From the NCBI GenBank assembly GCA_029255685.2, contig CM055318.2, forward strand, positions 69,535,136-69,599,135: DNA of 64,000 nucleotides, written 5' to 3'. The stretch's first letter is position 1. Every line of letters begins with the position of its first letter. The notes beneath the pieces were generated by a model. That model was not told the origin of the DNA and searched no databases. It saw only the letters and a list, made by a program, of their open reading frames with translations. This document shows, piece by piece, positions 1 through 10,941 of the stretch. The position numbers were made by a program, and so were the translations under genes. Source of the DNA: Silene conica (lineage: Eukaryota; Streptophyta; Magnoliopsida; Caryophyllales; Caryophyllaceae).

Positions 1-120
1 TCCTATATACATTAAATATGGAATATACAAGAGTAAAAAACATGAAAAAAATTGATGCAATTTAGAGAGGGTATAGAAATAAAACTAGAAAAAAATATTA
101 GTTTTATACCAAACTTACCA

Positions 121-700
121 TTATAAAGACGTCGGATAATATATTGACATGAACATTGGAACCATTAACACCATTAGAAGTTCGTGGAGCGTAGTCGCTT
201 GCAAAGGAAACATATTGGTTGTAGAACTCAAACAGTTTGTCTTTGAACAACTCCAACTCAAAACCATACGAGTCACCAATACTTTTTTTATAAACCTAAT
301 CAACAACGTTAAATTTATATCTAGGATCAAAGACCACAACAATTGCCACATAATTGTAGTAAAAGTCGACCAGTGTTTGTCAAATTTGACAAACATCTTA
401 GTAGTCATGCCTTTTATGAATCCATATTTACTTCCCATTTCTTCTTTAAGCAACAACCTCACCCTCAATACATGGATGAAATACAAATTTGCAGTAGGAA
501 AAAACACAAGTTACATCATAGAAAACTTTCAAGAACTTGCAAATTTTACCAATCTTAATTCTTATCCCAATTTCGGTCGGACAATATAAGTAGTTCAAGT
601 CTCTTTTTCCAAGATTATTAAAAGCTTTCCGATAGCATTGTGAATTCTCCAGCATGTGAAATATTTTAATCAAAGTTAACATATACTCCGTAACTCGCAA
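121..700 (-). pseudogene. decayed hAT-type transposase fragment
   Basis: Read on the minus strand in shifting frames, this stretch resembles the middle and C-terminal part of plant hAT (BED zinc-finger/RICESLEEPER-like) transposases. One frame (446-700) reads KIGKICKFLKVFYDVTCVFS. The next (121-507) reads KEEMGSKYGFIKGMTTKMFV and then a segment matching the usual motif 'KYW..., DPRYKF', here altered after a frameshift (LILDINLT). No single frame is open throughout, and stops and frameshifts separate the pieces, so it cannot make a transposase. It lies just left of the Sirevirus-like insertion, and no TIR or target duplication was found for it. The hAT assignment rests on motif recall only. 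Confidence 0.55.
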
Positions 701-830
701 AGAATAAGTATATGGTTTATGGTAAATATCAGCTCAACGAAAATTTTAGAGTTACAACATAACAACGATGAAGCGGCAGATGGATTGATGACTAAATAAA
801 AATCAATAATAAAACAAGTAATAAAGCAAT

Positions 831-1923
831 TGTTGGACTTATTGTGTTGATGATGACAAGTCTTCTATATCAAATCCATTCTCCGGCTTAATGGTGTGTC
901 TAGATGTGTTGTTGACAGGTTTCGAACAAGGCTAGCATTTGGAAATGAAGATGGCCTAAACTCGTGATCTACATAGATAAATTGTAAGGATATCGGACTT
1001 GTGACTAATCCTTGTTTTCGGTCCAATAAAGTACGGTTTAAAATATCAAAATAATTTTGGAATCAATTGTTTTTGGAAATATCTTTCTACACAAACAAGA
1101 ATTATTTTGTGAATAAAAATCTTTGTCAAATAAAGGAAGTTGATTTCTAATCAACCTCAAATTACTGTCAAAAGATTTTCAAAGATTTTATTCTTTGCCA
1201 AAGTCTTCATAAGTTGAACAAGTATATAATACTTGAAGTAGAAAACGGCAAAGGTAACAAAACATACAAACTTGTTTTCATTCTTAAAAAGTCAATCTTT
1301 TAAGCAAGTTGTAAGTTTTCAGAAACTGGGTTTTTGCTAAAGAACGTTTTTACCAAAGTCTTCTATCAAAGTAATTCTTGCAAACAGTTTCGCTAAATCG
1401 TACTTTCAAGACCGACATTGATTAAAGCAAGTTCGTTTACTCGTAGGATATTTTTGCTCTCCTTTGTTCACATCTATTGAATATTTCAAGGAGACAAAAA
1501 TTGTAATCAATGTTTTTTCATTCACTCAGTTGTAAGAAAAATATTTGGAGTACGGGTTGTACTCGAGTTGCACGATCGGGTTGATCGTGGGGATTGTTTT
1601 TGTAATCGGGTTTGGTTATAAAAATAATAAGAGAAAGGGGTGGACGTAGACCTTTAGAGAGTAGGTCGAACCACGTTAAAAATCGCGTGTCTCGCTTCTA
1701 TTCTTTATTTCAGTTTTCGTACTTCGTCGTTTCATTCGTCTTTTTATCTCGTAACTAATTTCACAATCTCAGCACAGGTTACAATATTTTGGACAATCTT
1801 CAATACTGTTTAAATCCGTTTGTGTGCTGTCAACGAAATTAGTAGAGTAAAAGTTTTTTTTAAAAAAGGGAGTACTTAATTCACCCCCTCCCCCTCTTAA
1901 GTACTGGATCGATAAACTCATCA
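831..1923 (+). repeat. 5' LTR of the Sirevirus-like element
   Basis: Starts TGTTGGACTT and ends CTCATCA immediately before the primer site. It matches 6349-7442 with about ten substitutions and small indels, for example in the T-run near 1856 and CTTAAGTACTGG against CTTAAATACCGG near the end. Confidence 0.9.
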
Positions 1924-1925
1924 AT

Positions 1926-1940
1926 TGGTATCAGAGCCTC
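1926..1940 (+). promoter_or_regulatory. primer binding site (initiator-Met tRNA type)
   Basis: TTGGTATCAGAGCCT lies 2 bp after the 5' LTR. It contains TGGTATCAGAGC, the standard complement of the 3' end of plant initiator methionine tRNA used by most Copia elements. Confidence 0.85.
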
Positions 1941-2011
1941 GTGCTCTTGATTGCTTTACCGCAAAGAGTTTGATCCTTTCTGAGTTTATTTATCCTATTT
2001 TTGTTTTTCCA

Positions 2012-4128
2012 ATGAATTCCAAAATTGTCAAATGTCCTGTCTTTGATGGCACGGACTATGGTTGGTGGAAAAATCGTATAATGCATTTGATACAAGGAAC
2101 GGATTACGAATGTTGGGTAATCATTCAAAATGGTCCCCTTGCCATCACCTCCACCGACACTAATGGTGTTGTGAGTGAAAAGGCACCAAAGTACTACACA
2201 TCTAATGATTACAAAAAGGCGGAGAAGAATGCTAGAGCCATATCACTCCTGCAATCTGGGATTGGAGAATCTGAAACAAGTCGTATTGCAGGATGTAAAA
2301 CGGCCAAACAAATATGGGATAGTCTAGAACTAGCCCATGAGGGAACAATGCAAGTAAAGAAACAACGTATTGACATTTTAATGCAACAATACGAGTCCTT
2401 TAAAATGCAACAAGATGAATCAATTAAAAGCATGTCTTCACGTTTTTCCAACATAACTAACGAACTTTCAAATCTTGGTAGAACTTTTGAAACCGAGGAC
2501 ATTGTCCGCAAAATTTTAAGAAGTTTAACTAAGAAATGGCAGGCTAAAGTCACCACCATCGAAGAGGCTAGAGATTTAACAACTCTTACCTATGAAGCTT
2601 TAATGGGATCTCTCATGGCACACGAGTTAGTTCTCGATAATGATGCTGAGAAGCCCAAAGCTAAGGGACTAGCCTTAAACGCCTTGTCAAGTGAAAATGA
2701 AAATGATCTTGAGGAGGAAGTGGCTCTGTTATCTAAACGAATTGCTAAAATCATTAGAAAACAGAATGAAGGAAAGTTCGATAGTTACAAACCAAAAGAT
2801 TTTCATCATCTTCATCATGTTCCACATCTCGAATGGGCTGTTTCAAGTGTGGAGAACGTGATCATCAAATCAGAAATTGTCCTATGTGGGAAGAAGAAAA
2901 ATCGAAGGACAAACGTGAAAAATCTAAGCAAGAGTACAAACGTGTAATGATGGCTGCAGTTTGGGGTGAGTCTGATTCAGAAGACGATGAACCCTCTAAT
3001 GACGGAAAAAATGAGAAGTTGTGTCTGAGATCAGTCTACAAACCAAGATCTCAACGAAAAAGGGATGAGGATACAATCAGATGTCTTATGGCTCACTCAG
3101 ATGACTCAGATAGTGAATCAGACAATGAATCCGAAGATGAGGTAAGTCTCTCAAAACTCAAGACTAAAATGCGGTCTTTATCTAAAGAAAGAATTTTAAG
3201 ATTACTTGATGAGACTTTAGATAACAGTTATGAACAGAACAAACAACTGAGTGCTATGCAATCTGAAATAGAAAGTATAGCGGAGGAGAACATAGACTTA
3301 AAACGTGAGTTAAGAAAAGTTGGCAAACAGACAGTTAACCAGACTGTTCAATCTGAACTGATTGAACTTACTGCCAAAAATGAATCTTTTGTCAATCAAA
3401 TTCACATGCTTACTAAAGAACTGGAGGAACAAAAAACTTTACATGCTACTAGAACTTCTAGGTACTCAGACACATGCTCTAGGCTTGATAGATTAAACGT
3501 TGATTATGATGCTCTTTTATACAAACATAAAAAACTGCTTGAAAGAGTAAAAAACCTAGAGACAGACCTGGATAATGCTAGAAATGTTGCATCCAAATGG
3601 GAAGGAAGTAATACCGTGCTAAATTTCCTAGTCAATCAATCTAAGAACACTAAGAAACTTGGATTAGGGTACGATTCATCTTCTGACATTAGACAAAACG
3701 ATCCTCGATATCGTACTGTCTGGGTTCCTGAACAGAAACTAAACACTCCTCCAGACTGTTCAAACGTGCATGATTCTAGTTCTGACGTCAGACAAAACGA
3801 TCCTCAATATCGTAATGTCCGGTTTTCTGAACACAAATTAAACACTCCTCCAGTCTGTTCAAAACAGCGTGACTTCATTTACGCTAAGAAATCTGAACCC
3901 AATGATAGAGACTTTCGCAAGCATAAATATGTTGGATTACCTGAATATATCATTTGTAATTTTTGTGGAAAAACAGGTCACGTATTTAATGCTTGTGCCA
4001 AACGACTGAGACATTTGGATAATAACATAAAAGTCGTTAAGAAAATGTGGATTAAAAAAGATATTCTTGACAGTGTTCGTCATAAGAAGGGACCCAAACT
4101 TGTTTGGGTTCCTAGATCATCTAACTAA
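2012..4128 (+). pseudogene. gag: Copia gag with frameshift, coiled coil and two zinc knuckles
   Basis: The capsid part starts at ATG 2012 (MNSKIVKCPVFDGTDYGWWK, typical of plant Copia gag with DUF4219/UBN2 domains) and stays open in frame 2 to 2947. The first CCHC knuckle (CFKCGERDHQIRNC, 2839-2880) is in frame 1, so a frameshift lies between about 2790 and 2832. Frame 1 is then open to 4128. It encodes an acidic stretch, a long predicted coiled coil (about 3150-3620), two near-duplicate segments containing SSSD.RQNDP, and a second knuckle (CNFCGKTGHVFNAC, about 3955-3996). The start at 2012 is preferred because the open frame upstream includes the primer site. The C-terminal extension with coiled coil fits Sirevirus gags. 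Apart from the one frameshift the gag is nearly intact, so the element may have depended on another element's pol until recently. Confidence 0.8.
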
Positions 4129-4148
4129 TCTTATTTCAGGGCCATATG

Positions 4149-4289
4149 AGAGGAGGCCACCGTTGGTATCTTGTTAGTGGATATTCATGACTTATGACAG
4201 GTAATAAGAACCAATTCCTCTCGTTAAGGGCTTACAATGGTGGAAAGGTGACATTCAGAGACGACAAAAAGGGTGAGATAGTTAATTAG
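4149..4289 (+). pseudogene. inactivated aspartic protease remnant
   Basis: Just after gag, in another frame, the translation is RGGHRWYLVSGYS, then a stop, then LMTGNKNQFLSLRAYNGGKV. Copia proteases normally read W-Y-L-D-S-G-C-S-R-H-M-T-G here. The catalytic Asp is Val, the Cys is Tyr, the Arg codon CGA has become a TGA stop, and the frame closes at 4287-4289. Homology to pol ends here. The rest of protease, integrase, RT and RNase H are absent. Confidence 0.75.
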
Positions 4290-4893
4290 TATTTGCAAAA
4301 ATGGTAAGTCTCTCTCACATTTCATGGATGATGTATTGTTGGTAAAAGGTTTTCACTTGTTTGTTTTTTTGTGTGATAATGTGGAAAAATGGAACATTTG
4401 CTTGAAATTTTGTAAAACTGAAGATCAGTTGTCTGATTTTTTTTTCTAGGCCATTGGCTAGAGGACTGTTTGAGAAAATCCGTCAAGATTTAGGTCTTCT
4501 AAATAGTAGCTCGGAGTAACGTACGATCTAATTAATCCTTCTATGATTGACTAATTTGGAGATGTCTTGATTACTTGTCTGATTTTTCGTCTTTTGTCCT
4601 CACAGTCTAGATACAATTCACTTACTCTAGTCGGTTCTGGTTCTCTCATAAAAACTAGTAATGCGTCGACTTATTCTTGAGGTGTTATCACTTGTACATG
4701 CTCATATGAAATTTGTTTTGGCAAAATTCAATCCTATCCATACTCAGCCCAATAATTTACCCACCAAAATTAGCCCAAACCCACATTACCTCCCTTCATC
4801 GTCTAGCCTATCCTAAAACCAACATAAACCCAATTCCTTACCACTTTCCCAAACTTAATCCCAAACATAAAAAATCTCTCCTTACCCTCAACA
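4290..4893. other. retrotransposon interior, non-coding
   Basis: This lies between the protease remnant and the downstream ORF. It is T-rich with stops in all frames, and the short open frame at 4713-4985 has no recognisable domain. It probably marks the join left by loss of pol. Confidence 0.5.
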
Positions 4894-5909
4894 ATGGCGA
4901 AGAGGAAAAACCTCCACCGTTCTTGCTTCCGCCACCTCATCGCCACTCCAAACCGTCCCACTCGCTCCAAAGCCCAACCCACTAACCAAACTCCCAAAAT
5001 CGACACCTTATCTCCGTCAGTCACTCAACCGGAAACCACCAAAAAATTCAAAATCCAAGTCAAGTCCAAAACCCAAACTTGTTTATGCAGAAACTCCCGC
5101 GCCTCCAATCACAGAAAACAAAGTATTCGTTCAGTCGGATCGTTCTTCCCCAATGTCACAAAAGCGCGCCTCTCGAACTCGTCGGGGAATTGTTATAAAT
5201 GAACCAGTCGCTTCTGGTGTAGTAAGGAGTCCAGGGAACCCATATCAAAAAAAGGGAAAAGTTGGTTCTTGATGTTGTTGATAATTGGGATGAAGCATTT
5301 ACTGAAAATATGCACACTTAAGATACTTTATCCAATGGCAAACACAAATAAGTCAAGAGAAAGAGAAATGTTATGGCTGTTGAAGTTGTCGCTGATGATG
5401 CGCCCAATGTCAAAGCCGTTCTTGCCACCTCTGTCGACAAGGAACGGGTGTTGGCGCATCTGGAATCTCTGGGATTGTCTGACATCATTCTCTCACAACG
5501 TGTTCGTCTTTTTGACCACATAGTACTTCCGGGAAGTTGCTATTCAGTCGAGTTCGGAATCAAAGAAAAGGGAACTCCGGTATGTGGTTAACTCATGTGC
5601 TATGGCAAAAGCAGATTATGTCTGATGATGAAGGATATTGTGTGTCTCTTAAAGATTGTATGAGAAATGGGTCAAATGCATCTTCGGATTATGGATGGTC
5701 ACCTAGTTGGGTTACATGAAGAGGGTTATAATCGTGCTTCAAGTGGGACTGAGGTTGCGACTCAACTGGCGGCTCTTTCTGAAACTGTGATTGGTGGTTT
5801 AGGGAAATTCACGGCTGAACTAGTAGAACTCAAAGATGCCCTTCTTCCTTTGTTATCTATCCCAGCTATCCTCGAGCAACTTCTTAACCAATTTCCTAAA
5901 CAGCCCTGA
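4894..5909 (+). pseudogene. broken extra ORF downstream of the pol position
   Basis: A chain of open segments in different frames may be one decayed protein. It starts MAKRKNLHRSC at 4894, is basic and Ser/Thr/Pro-rich, then has KRASRTRRGIVINEPVASG (about 5160-5217). Next comes an acidic piece DVVDNWDEAFTENMHT ending in a stop. A segment at 5373-5591 contains LGLSDIILSQRVRLFDHIVL, and the end (5667-5909) is a leucine-rich possible helix with LAALSETVIGGLGKFTAELV. Sireviruses often carry an extra ORF here, called env-like, but I see no signal peptide or membrane anchor. No function is assigned. Confidence 0.45.
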
Positions 5910-6114
5910 CCATCCTTCCCTATCCCTATCATACTTTGACTTTCTTTTGCCTGACTATATTTTGGTGGATGTGTATATTCTGATACTCTCTTGCATGGTC
6001 TTATGCGTATTATAATGATGTTTATTGACTGTGTCCGGTGATTGTATTGACAGCTTTTTGGCCATGGTCGTCGTGCAGACAATGTTTTGATTACTTTCTC
6101 CTTTTGATGATGTC

Positions 6115-6348
6115 AAGAGGGGGAAAATTATGGCTCTTTTGGGTTACTATGTTTAGCTACTAATTATTCGACCCATGTTTAAGATGGTTTTCTCTTATGT
6201 TATCTCTAGAACTTTGGCCTATGATATTTAAACTGATTTGTTTCATATTTCCACTTTCGTCATTTTTGTCTTGATCTTATTGAAGTTGGGATCTTGTGTT
6301 GAGGGGGAACTTTTATTATAGGGACTTGCCATCATCAAAGGGGAAATT
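6115..6348 (+). promoter_or_regulatory. cluster of three polypurine tracts
   Basis: AGAGGGGGAAAA (6117), GAGGGGGAA (6301) and AAAGGGGAAA (6337) precede the 3' LTR; the last directly abuts it and is the probable plus-strand primer. Multiplied purine tracts at this site are a described Sirevirus trait. Confidence 0.65.
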
Positions 6349-7442
6349 TGTTGGACTTATTGTGTTGATGATGACAAGTCTTCTATATCAAAACCATTCT
6401 CCGGCTTAATGGTGTGTCTAGATGTGTTGTTGACAGGTTTCGAACAAGGCTAGCATTTGGAAATGAAGATGGCCTAAACTCGTGATCTACATAGATAAAT
6501 TGTAAGGGTAGCGGACTTGTGACTAATCCTTGTTTTCGGTCCAATAAAGTACGGTTTAAAATATCAAAGTAATTTTGGAATCAATTGTTTTTGGAAATAT
6601 CTTTCTACACAAACAAGAATTATTTTGTGAATAAAAATCTTTGTCAAATAAAGGAAGTTGATTTCTAATCAACCTCAAATTACTGTCAAAAGATTTTCAA
6701 AGATTTTATTCTTTGCCAAAGTCTTCATAAGTTGAACAAGTATATAATACTTGAAGTAGAAAACGGCAAAGGTAACAAAACATACAAACTTGTTTTCATT
6801 CTTAAAAAGTCAATCTTTTAAGCAAGTTGTAAGTTTTCAGAAACTGGGTTTTTGCTAAAGAACGTTTTTACCAAAGTCTTCGATCAAAGTAATTCTTGCA
6901 AACAGTTTCGCTAAATCGTACTTTCAAGACCGACATTGATTATAGCAAGTTCGTTTACTCGTAGGATATTTTTGCTCTCCTTTGTTCACATCTATTGAAT
7001 ATTTCAAGGAGACAAAAATTGTAATCAGTGTTTTTTCATTCACTCAGTTGTAAGAAAAATATTTGGAGTACGGGTTGTACTCGAGTTGCACGATCGGGTT
7101 GATCGTGGGGATTGTTTTTGTAATCGGGTTTGGTTATAAAAATAATAAGAGAAAGGGGTGGACGTAGACCTTTAGAGAGTAGGTCGAACCACGTTAAAAA
7201 TCGCGTGTCTCGCTTCTATTCTTTATTTCAGTTTTCGTACTTCGTCGTTTCATTCGTCTTTTTATCTCGTAACTAATTTCACAATCTCAGCACAGGTTAC
7301 AATATTTTGGACAATCTTCAATACTGTTTAAATCCGTTTGTGTGCTGTCAACGAAATTAGTAGAGTAAAAGGTTTTTTTTTAAAAAGGGAGTACTTAATT
7401 CACCCCCTCCCCCTCTTAAATACCGGATCGATAAACTCATCA
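6349..7442 (+). repeat. 3' LTR of the Sirevirus-like element
   Basis: About 99% identical by eye to 831-1923. It ends CTCATCA and is followed by GCAAC, the right target duplication. Confidence 0.9.
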
Positions 7443-7543
7443 GCAACTTATAATTATAATTTAATAATCGTATGATAATAGTAGCAATTTAGTAAGACCA
7501 AAAGACTACGTTGAGAAGCTCCATGCATGCAGTCATGCACATC

Positions 7544-7549
7544 TTTATT
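7544..7549 (-). terminator. candidate poly(A) signal of prolamin-like gene 1
   Basis: AATAAA on the minus strand about 118 nt after the stop codon, followed by a CATGCATG-rich stretch. It is conserved in all three gene copies (24757-24762 and 44573-44578). Confidence 0.5.
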
Positions 7550-7666
7550 CCATCTAACTACGTATATCAATATCATGCTAATCATTGTCCTAATTAACAT
7601 AATCTAACGACATTTACTAATAATCTAATTATAACTATTAAATCTCTGTAAAACACAATAATATAA

Positions 7667-8239
7667 TTAACTCGATGGCGATGGAGCAGAAGCGGAACAA
7701 TGGTGGGTAATGATACCCTCCAAAATTGGTAGAGGATGCTTAACAAGTGGTTGGCAAGCATCTTCGATCTTCTCAAGAGCACCGCAACACTGCGCGCCAA
7801 GTTTAACATTACGTGTCATAATATAGTGATGAAGATCGTGTAAACAAGCTCCCATCTTCTTGTCGTGGACGGCCATGAAGCACTCCCTCTGTTCTTTGGT
7901 AGCCATATGGTGGGGATGGAATGGGAATCTAAGGTGTGGGTGGAATGGAAATTTCAAAAGTGCGTCTAAGTCCTCCGAGTTGTCAGAGTCACCGGTGCTC
8001 GGAGAGGTTGGGGGTTGAGCGGCGTAAGGGAATGGGAAACCGGGAAAGTGAAAGTGTGGGTGGAAGTGTGGGTGTGGGAATGGGAAACGGTGATGTTCGT
8101 GTAGGAATGGATGCGGGTGGAACCATGGATGCATAAATATGGCTTCCGGGTCAGTTTCGGATTTCGTTTGTTGTTCAACTTGGGCATTGCCGATAATGGC
8201 CAACAACAAAACGAGAAAAGAGATTGCAAAAACCTTCAT
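7667..8239 (-). CDS. secreted His-rich prolamin-like (EC1-type) protein, copy 1
   Basis: An intronless 190-residue protein. Residues 1-19 (MKVFAISFLVLLLAIIGNA) form a clear signal peptide. Residues 37-72 are a tract of His, Pro and Phe with 11 histidines (HPHPFLHEHH, HPHFHPHFHF). Residues 73-95 are polar and acidic (STGDSDNSEDLD), and 97-111 is a second tract (FPFHPHLRFPFHPHH). Residues 120-181 carry six cysteines spaced C-x11-C-x18-CC-x9-C-x18-C, the layout of the plant prolamin-like family (PF05617) that includes egg-cell-secreted EC1/ECA1 proteins. Met at 8239 is chosen because the signal peptide follows directly and copy 3 has no in-frame extension. The frame is open upstream to 8374 only through the 5'UTR and TATA region. 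EC1-type proteins act outside the cell, often in reproduction; a role here is inferred. The His tracts suggest metal or pH-dependent binding and are unusual for the family. Confidence 0.85.
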   Translation of the reverse strand: MKVFAISFLVLLLAIIGNAQVEQQTKSETDPEAIFMHPWFHPHPFLHEHHRFPFPHPHFHPHFHFPGFPFPYAAQPPTSPSTGDSDNSEDLDALLKFPFHPHLRFPFHPHHMATKEQRECFMAVHDKKMGACLHDLHHYIMTRNVKLGAQCCGALEKIEDACQPLVKHPLPILEGIITHHCSASAPSPSS

Positions 8240-8335
8240 TGTGATGTTATCTTTGTGTTCGGGATTTGTTTGTGTATTGAAAGAGAGAATTGAGAGGTGA
8301 ATTGTGAGATATGTGAATGGAATTGGCAGTAGGGG

Positions 8336-8349
8336 TTTATATATATATA
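8336..8349 (-). promoter_or_regulatory. TATA box of prolamin-like gene 1
   Basis: Minus-strand TATATATATATAAA about 100 bp upstream of the ATG, followed by a pyrimidine/CA-rich leader. The same spacing occurs in gene 2 (25549-25562) and, with a shorter TATATAAA, in gene 3. Confidence 0.6.
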
Positions 8350-8389
8350 GTATTTCATGGTGCATGTGTTTCATATCAACTCAAATACA

Positions 8390-9296
8390 ATACAATACAA
8401 GTAGTAATAATAATTTAAATAAACAAAGAAGTAGAGATTAGCAATATTGAATGGATTACTGATAAGGTAAATCTACAATAGCTAGGACAACGTCTTTGAG
8501 TATAACTAAGATTCTACGTAACTGAGGCCGGTCGGATTTTTCTTAATTAGAGATCGTATGTGAGTAGTCTAACTACAATAGTGAATTAGTGATCAAGTTC
8601 GAAAGCACTCACGATGATAAATAGTCAAATAGATTTTTTAAATAGTTTAAGCAGAAGTGAAAGATTGATACATGTCATAATTAAATATAGGAGTAAAATG
8701 ATATAAATTAAACACAAATTTTTATCGCACCTTTTAATTTTTTTCAAGTCTTTCAAGCTATTCTTTTCAAAAATTAGTTTTATAGCTGTACAATAAATAT
8801 ACAAGTCTATTTTTAAATATCTGATTATTCATTAATTTCTTTGACTAATTAATACAAATATAATTCAATATAAAAAATAAGTAAGAAATATATAAATTAT
8901 TTTAAATTATCAATTATCAATATATGCAATTTAATTTCTTTCTACCATAAAATCCAATCTATTTCATTACTAATATAAAAGATAAATTTTATTTGTCATG
9001 GTTTTAGAATTGGCAGATTTTTTATTAGAAATATTGATCCTGTGTTTTTTTTTTACTCGTACTTGTGTTTTTTATTATGTAACTTTTTATTATTCATATT
9101 TTATTTGTAATAATTATTTGTAAATTTTAATATTCAATAAATTTTAATGTTAAATTGTATGTGATAGAGAATAATTAAAAGAGGTGAGATGAAATAGGGT
9201 AATTAAATACCTCATAGAAAGTGGGAGTCCTACACAAATTAAAAAAATTCATTCTCTTAACAAAATCAACCAATAGATATGATTAAATTTTATTTC
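8390..9296. other. gene 1 upstream region, AT-rich, mosaic divergence
   Basis: No coding frame is seen. 8390-8945 differs from its partner (25603-26190) at more than twenty positions plus indels, including a ~41-bp GGCCGGTCGGATTTTT segment that is single here (about 8527) and tandemly doubled in copy 2. From about 8950 on the two copies become almost identical. Confidence 0.7.
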
Positions 9297-9750
9297 TTTT
9301 ATAGAAGGAGGGTTGTTTCATGATATGTCCAGATGTCATGTTTGTGCCATGATATCCTCTATCTTAACGGATGTTAAATAAACGTTAGATTTTGATGACC
9401 TGACATTAATTAACCGATGAGTTATTTTTTTCACATACGGAATTTATTATTTCACGTACATTTTTTTCATAAAGTTTTCAAACTCTACCTTTTTCCTAAA
9501 CATAAAAACACAATTCTTGTGGTGGATGGCACGATGGTCGGCGTTGGCGTTGGACGGAGGTCAGTTGCTGATGGTGATGGTCGGTATCGGAGTCGAATGG
9601 AGTTGTTGATGACCACGCACGTTGTAATGTTGTTGTTGCGTTTCATTGTTCATCTTTTCTTTTCTTTTTTTTTAAATATCAATTAGCTTTTTTTGTTTTA
9701 AATTATAATAACTAGTTTCTTGTCCGTGCGTTACACAAATATTAAAATAA
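9297..9750 (+). repeat. 454-bp dispersed direct repeat, member 1
   Basis: Recurs at 10517-10941 in the same orientation (TTTTATAGAA...ATATTAAAATAA) with about 10-15% divergence. It contains a TTTTTCACATACGGAATTTA stretch resembling the TIR of the element at 22295-23011, and a GC-richer GGTGGATGGCACGATGGTCG block. It ends with a CTAG plus weak hairpin resembling a minus-strand Helitron 3' end (9712). The open frame at 9417-9686 shows no domain. Confidence 0.7.
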
Positions 9751-10516
9751 GTTGCAATTATAGTGTATTGTACTACCTTTTTAGTTGTAAAACACTAATC
9801 ATAAATTTAATGTTTGATATACTATCCTTTTAGTCTTCAGTCAGTTACTAACTTAACGTCGTGTCTATATTGAGAGAAGTAGAAAATTTAGAAAATGTGG
9901 TATGAAAGAATGATTAAGGAATAAAAGGTTCCAAACAATACATCTGAAATGATATAATAGAGTCAAGTGTCTTACAAATTTACAATCATTTTTATCTTGA
10001 AAAAAAGTAACTTAATTAAAAGTTAGTGATATAACTAACATGACATATATTTCGGAAAAGGCTACGGATACACATTGTGTATGATAAAGTCAATACACAA
10101 CGAATCACGTCGCGACACGTAGATAACCAAAGCTAAACAATATTAGTTAGTTTTAGGGTAGTTTAGAAATTTTACAAGTCTAGTTAACATGTAGTTAACA
10201 TTAATATAGGAAATTTTGTTATTTTGTTTAAATTTTATTCTCTTAACAAAATTTAACGATTTTATTTGTAAAATAAATATTTATGTAATATCTAGTAGAA
10301 TCAATTAATAATTTTGAAATTTATTTTTAAAATTTTTGTTTTAGTTAGTAAATAAACAATAATAATAATTTTTTATTTTTGAAGTTTTGAATTTTCTTAA
10401 AAAAATAAATTCGGTTTAGTTATTAATAAATATTAATATTCTGTAAATTATTATTCTAAAAACGATTGCAGAAAAGCTCATGTTTCCAACTTTTCACAAG
10501 CTCGCTCAACCCTCTC
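9751..10516. other. AT-rich spacer between the 454-bp repeats
   Basis: No gene-like frame. It contains a small inverted repeat ACACATTGTGTAT...AATACACAACG near 10070-10105 and otherwise nothing recognisable. Confidence 0.5.
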
Positions 10517-10941
10517 TTTTATAGAAAGGGCATTGTTTCATGATATTCTTGAGATGTTATGTTTGTGCCATGATATCGTCTATCTTAACGGATGTTAAAT
10601 AAACCTTAGATTTTGATGACCTGACATTAATTAACGGAATTATTTTTTTTACATACGAAATTTATTCTTTCACGTACATTTTTTTTTCTTAAAGTTTTCA
10701 AACTCTACCTTTTTCCCTAAACATAAAAACACAACTCTTGTAGTCTTGTGGTGGACGACACGATGGTCGACGTTGACGTTGGACGGAGGTCAGTTGCTAA
10801 TGGTGATGGTCTTGTATCAGAGTCGAATGGCGTGGTTGATGACCAGGCACGTTGTATTGTTGTTGTGTTCAATTAGTTTTTTTTTGTTTTAAATTATAAT
10901 AACTAGTTTTCTTATCCCTGTGTTGCACGAATATTAAAATA
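10517..10941 (+). repeat. 454-bp dispersed direct repeat, member 2
   Basis: Homologous to 9297-9750. It ends at a CTAG (10903) and is followed at once by a further CTAG plus GTGCAAAATTGCAC hairpin (10944), so two Helitron-like 3' ends stand 41 bp apart. Confidence 0.7.

Larger units (their letters stand above)
831..7442 (+). mobile_element. non-autonomous Sirevirus-like Copia retrotransposon
   Basis: Two direct LTRs (831-1923 and 6349-7442) flank a 4.4 kb interior with an iMet-type primer binding site at the left and a purine tract at the right. The flanks carry GCAAT (826-830) and GCAAC (7443-7447), a 5-bp target duplication with one mismatch. The empty site is visible in the homologous repeat near 20673, which reads straight through AAGCAACTTATAATT. 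The interior has a gag, a dead protease remnant and a broken downstream ORF, but no integrase, reverse transcriptase or RNase H. A gag with a long coiled coil and two zinc knuckles, an extra ORF after the pol position and several purine tracts before the 3' LTR are traits described for the Sirevirus branch of Copia. The LTRs differ at roughly a dozen positions by eye (~1%), so the insertion is young. Confidence 0.9.

Noticed and set aside
7936-8293. Plus-strand and alternative minus frames overlapping the prolamin-like gene (also at 25149-25506 and 44965-45258)
   Set aside because: Shadows caused by the repetitive His/Pro codons on the other strand; the minus-strand frame has signal peptide, cysteine pattern and TATA.
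8240-8374. N-terminal extension of the prolamin-like frame in copies 1 and 2
   Set aside because: It would start upstream of the TATA box, is absent from copy 3, and hides a clear signal peptide start.
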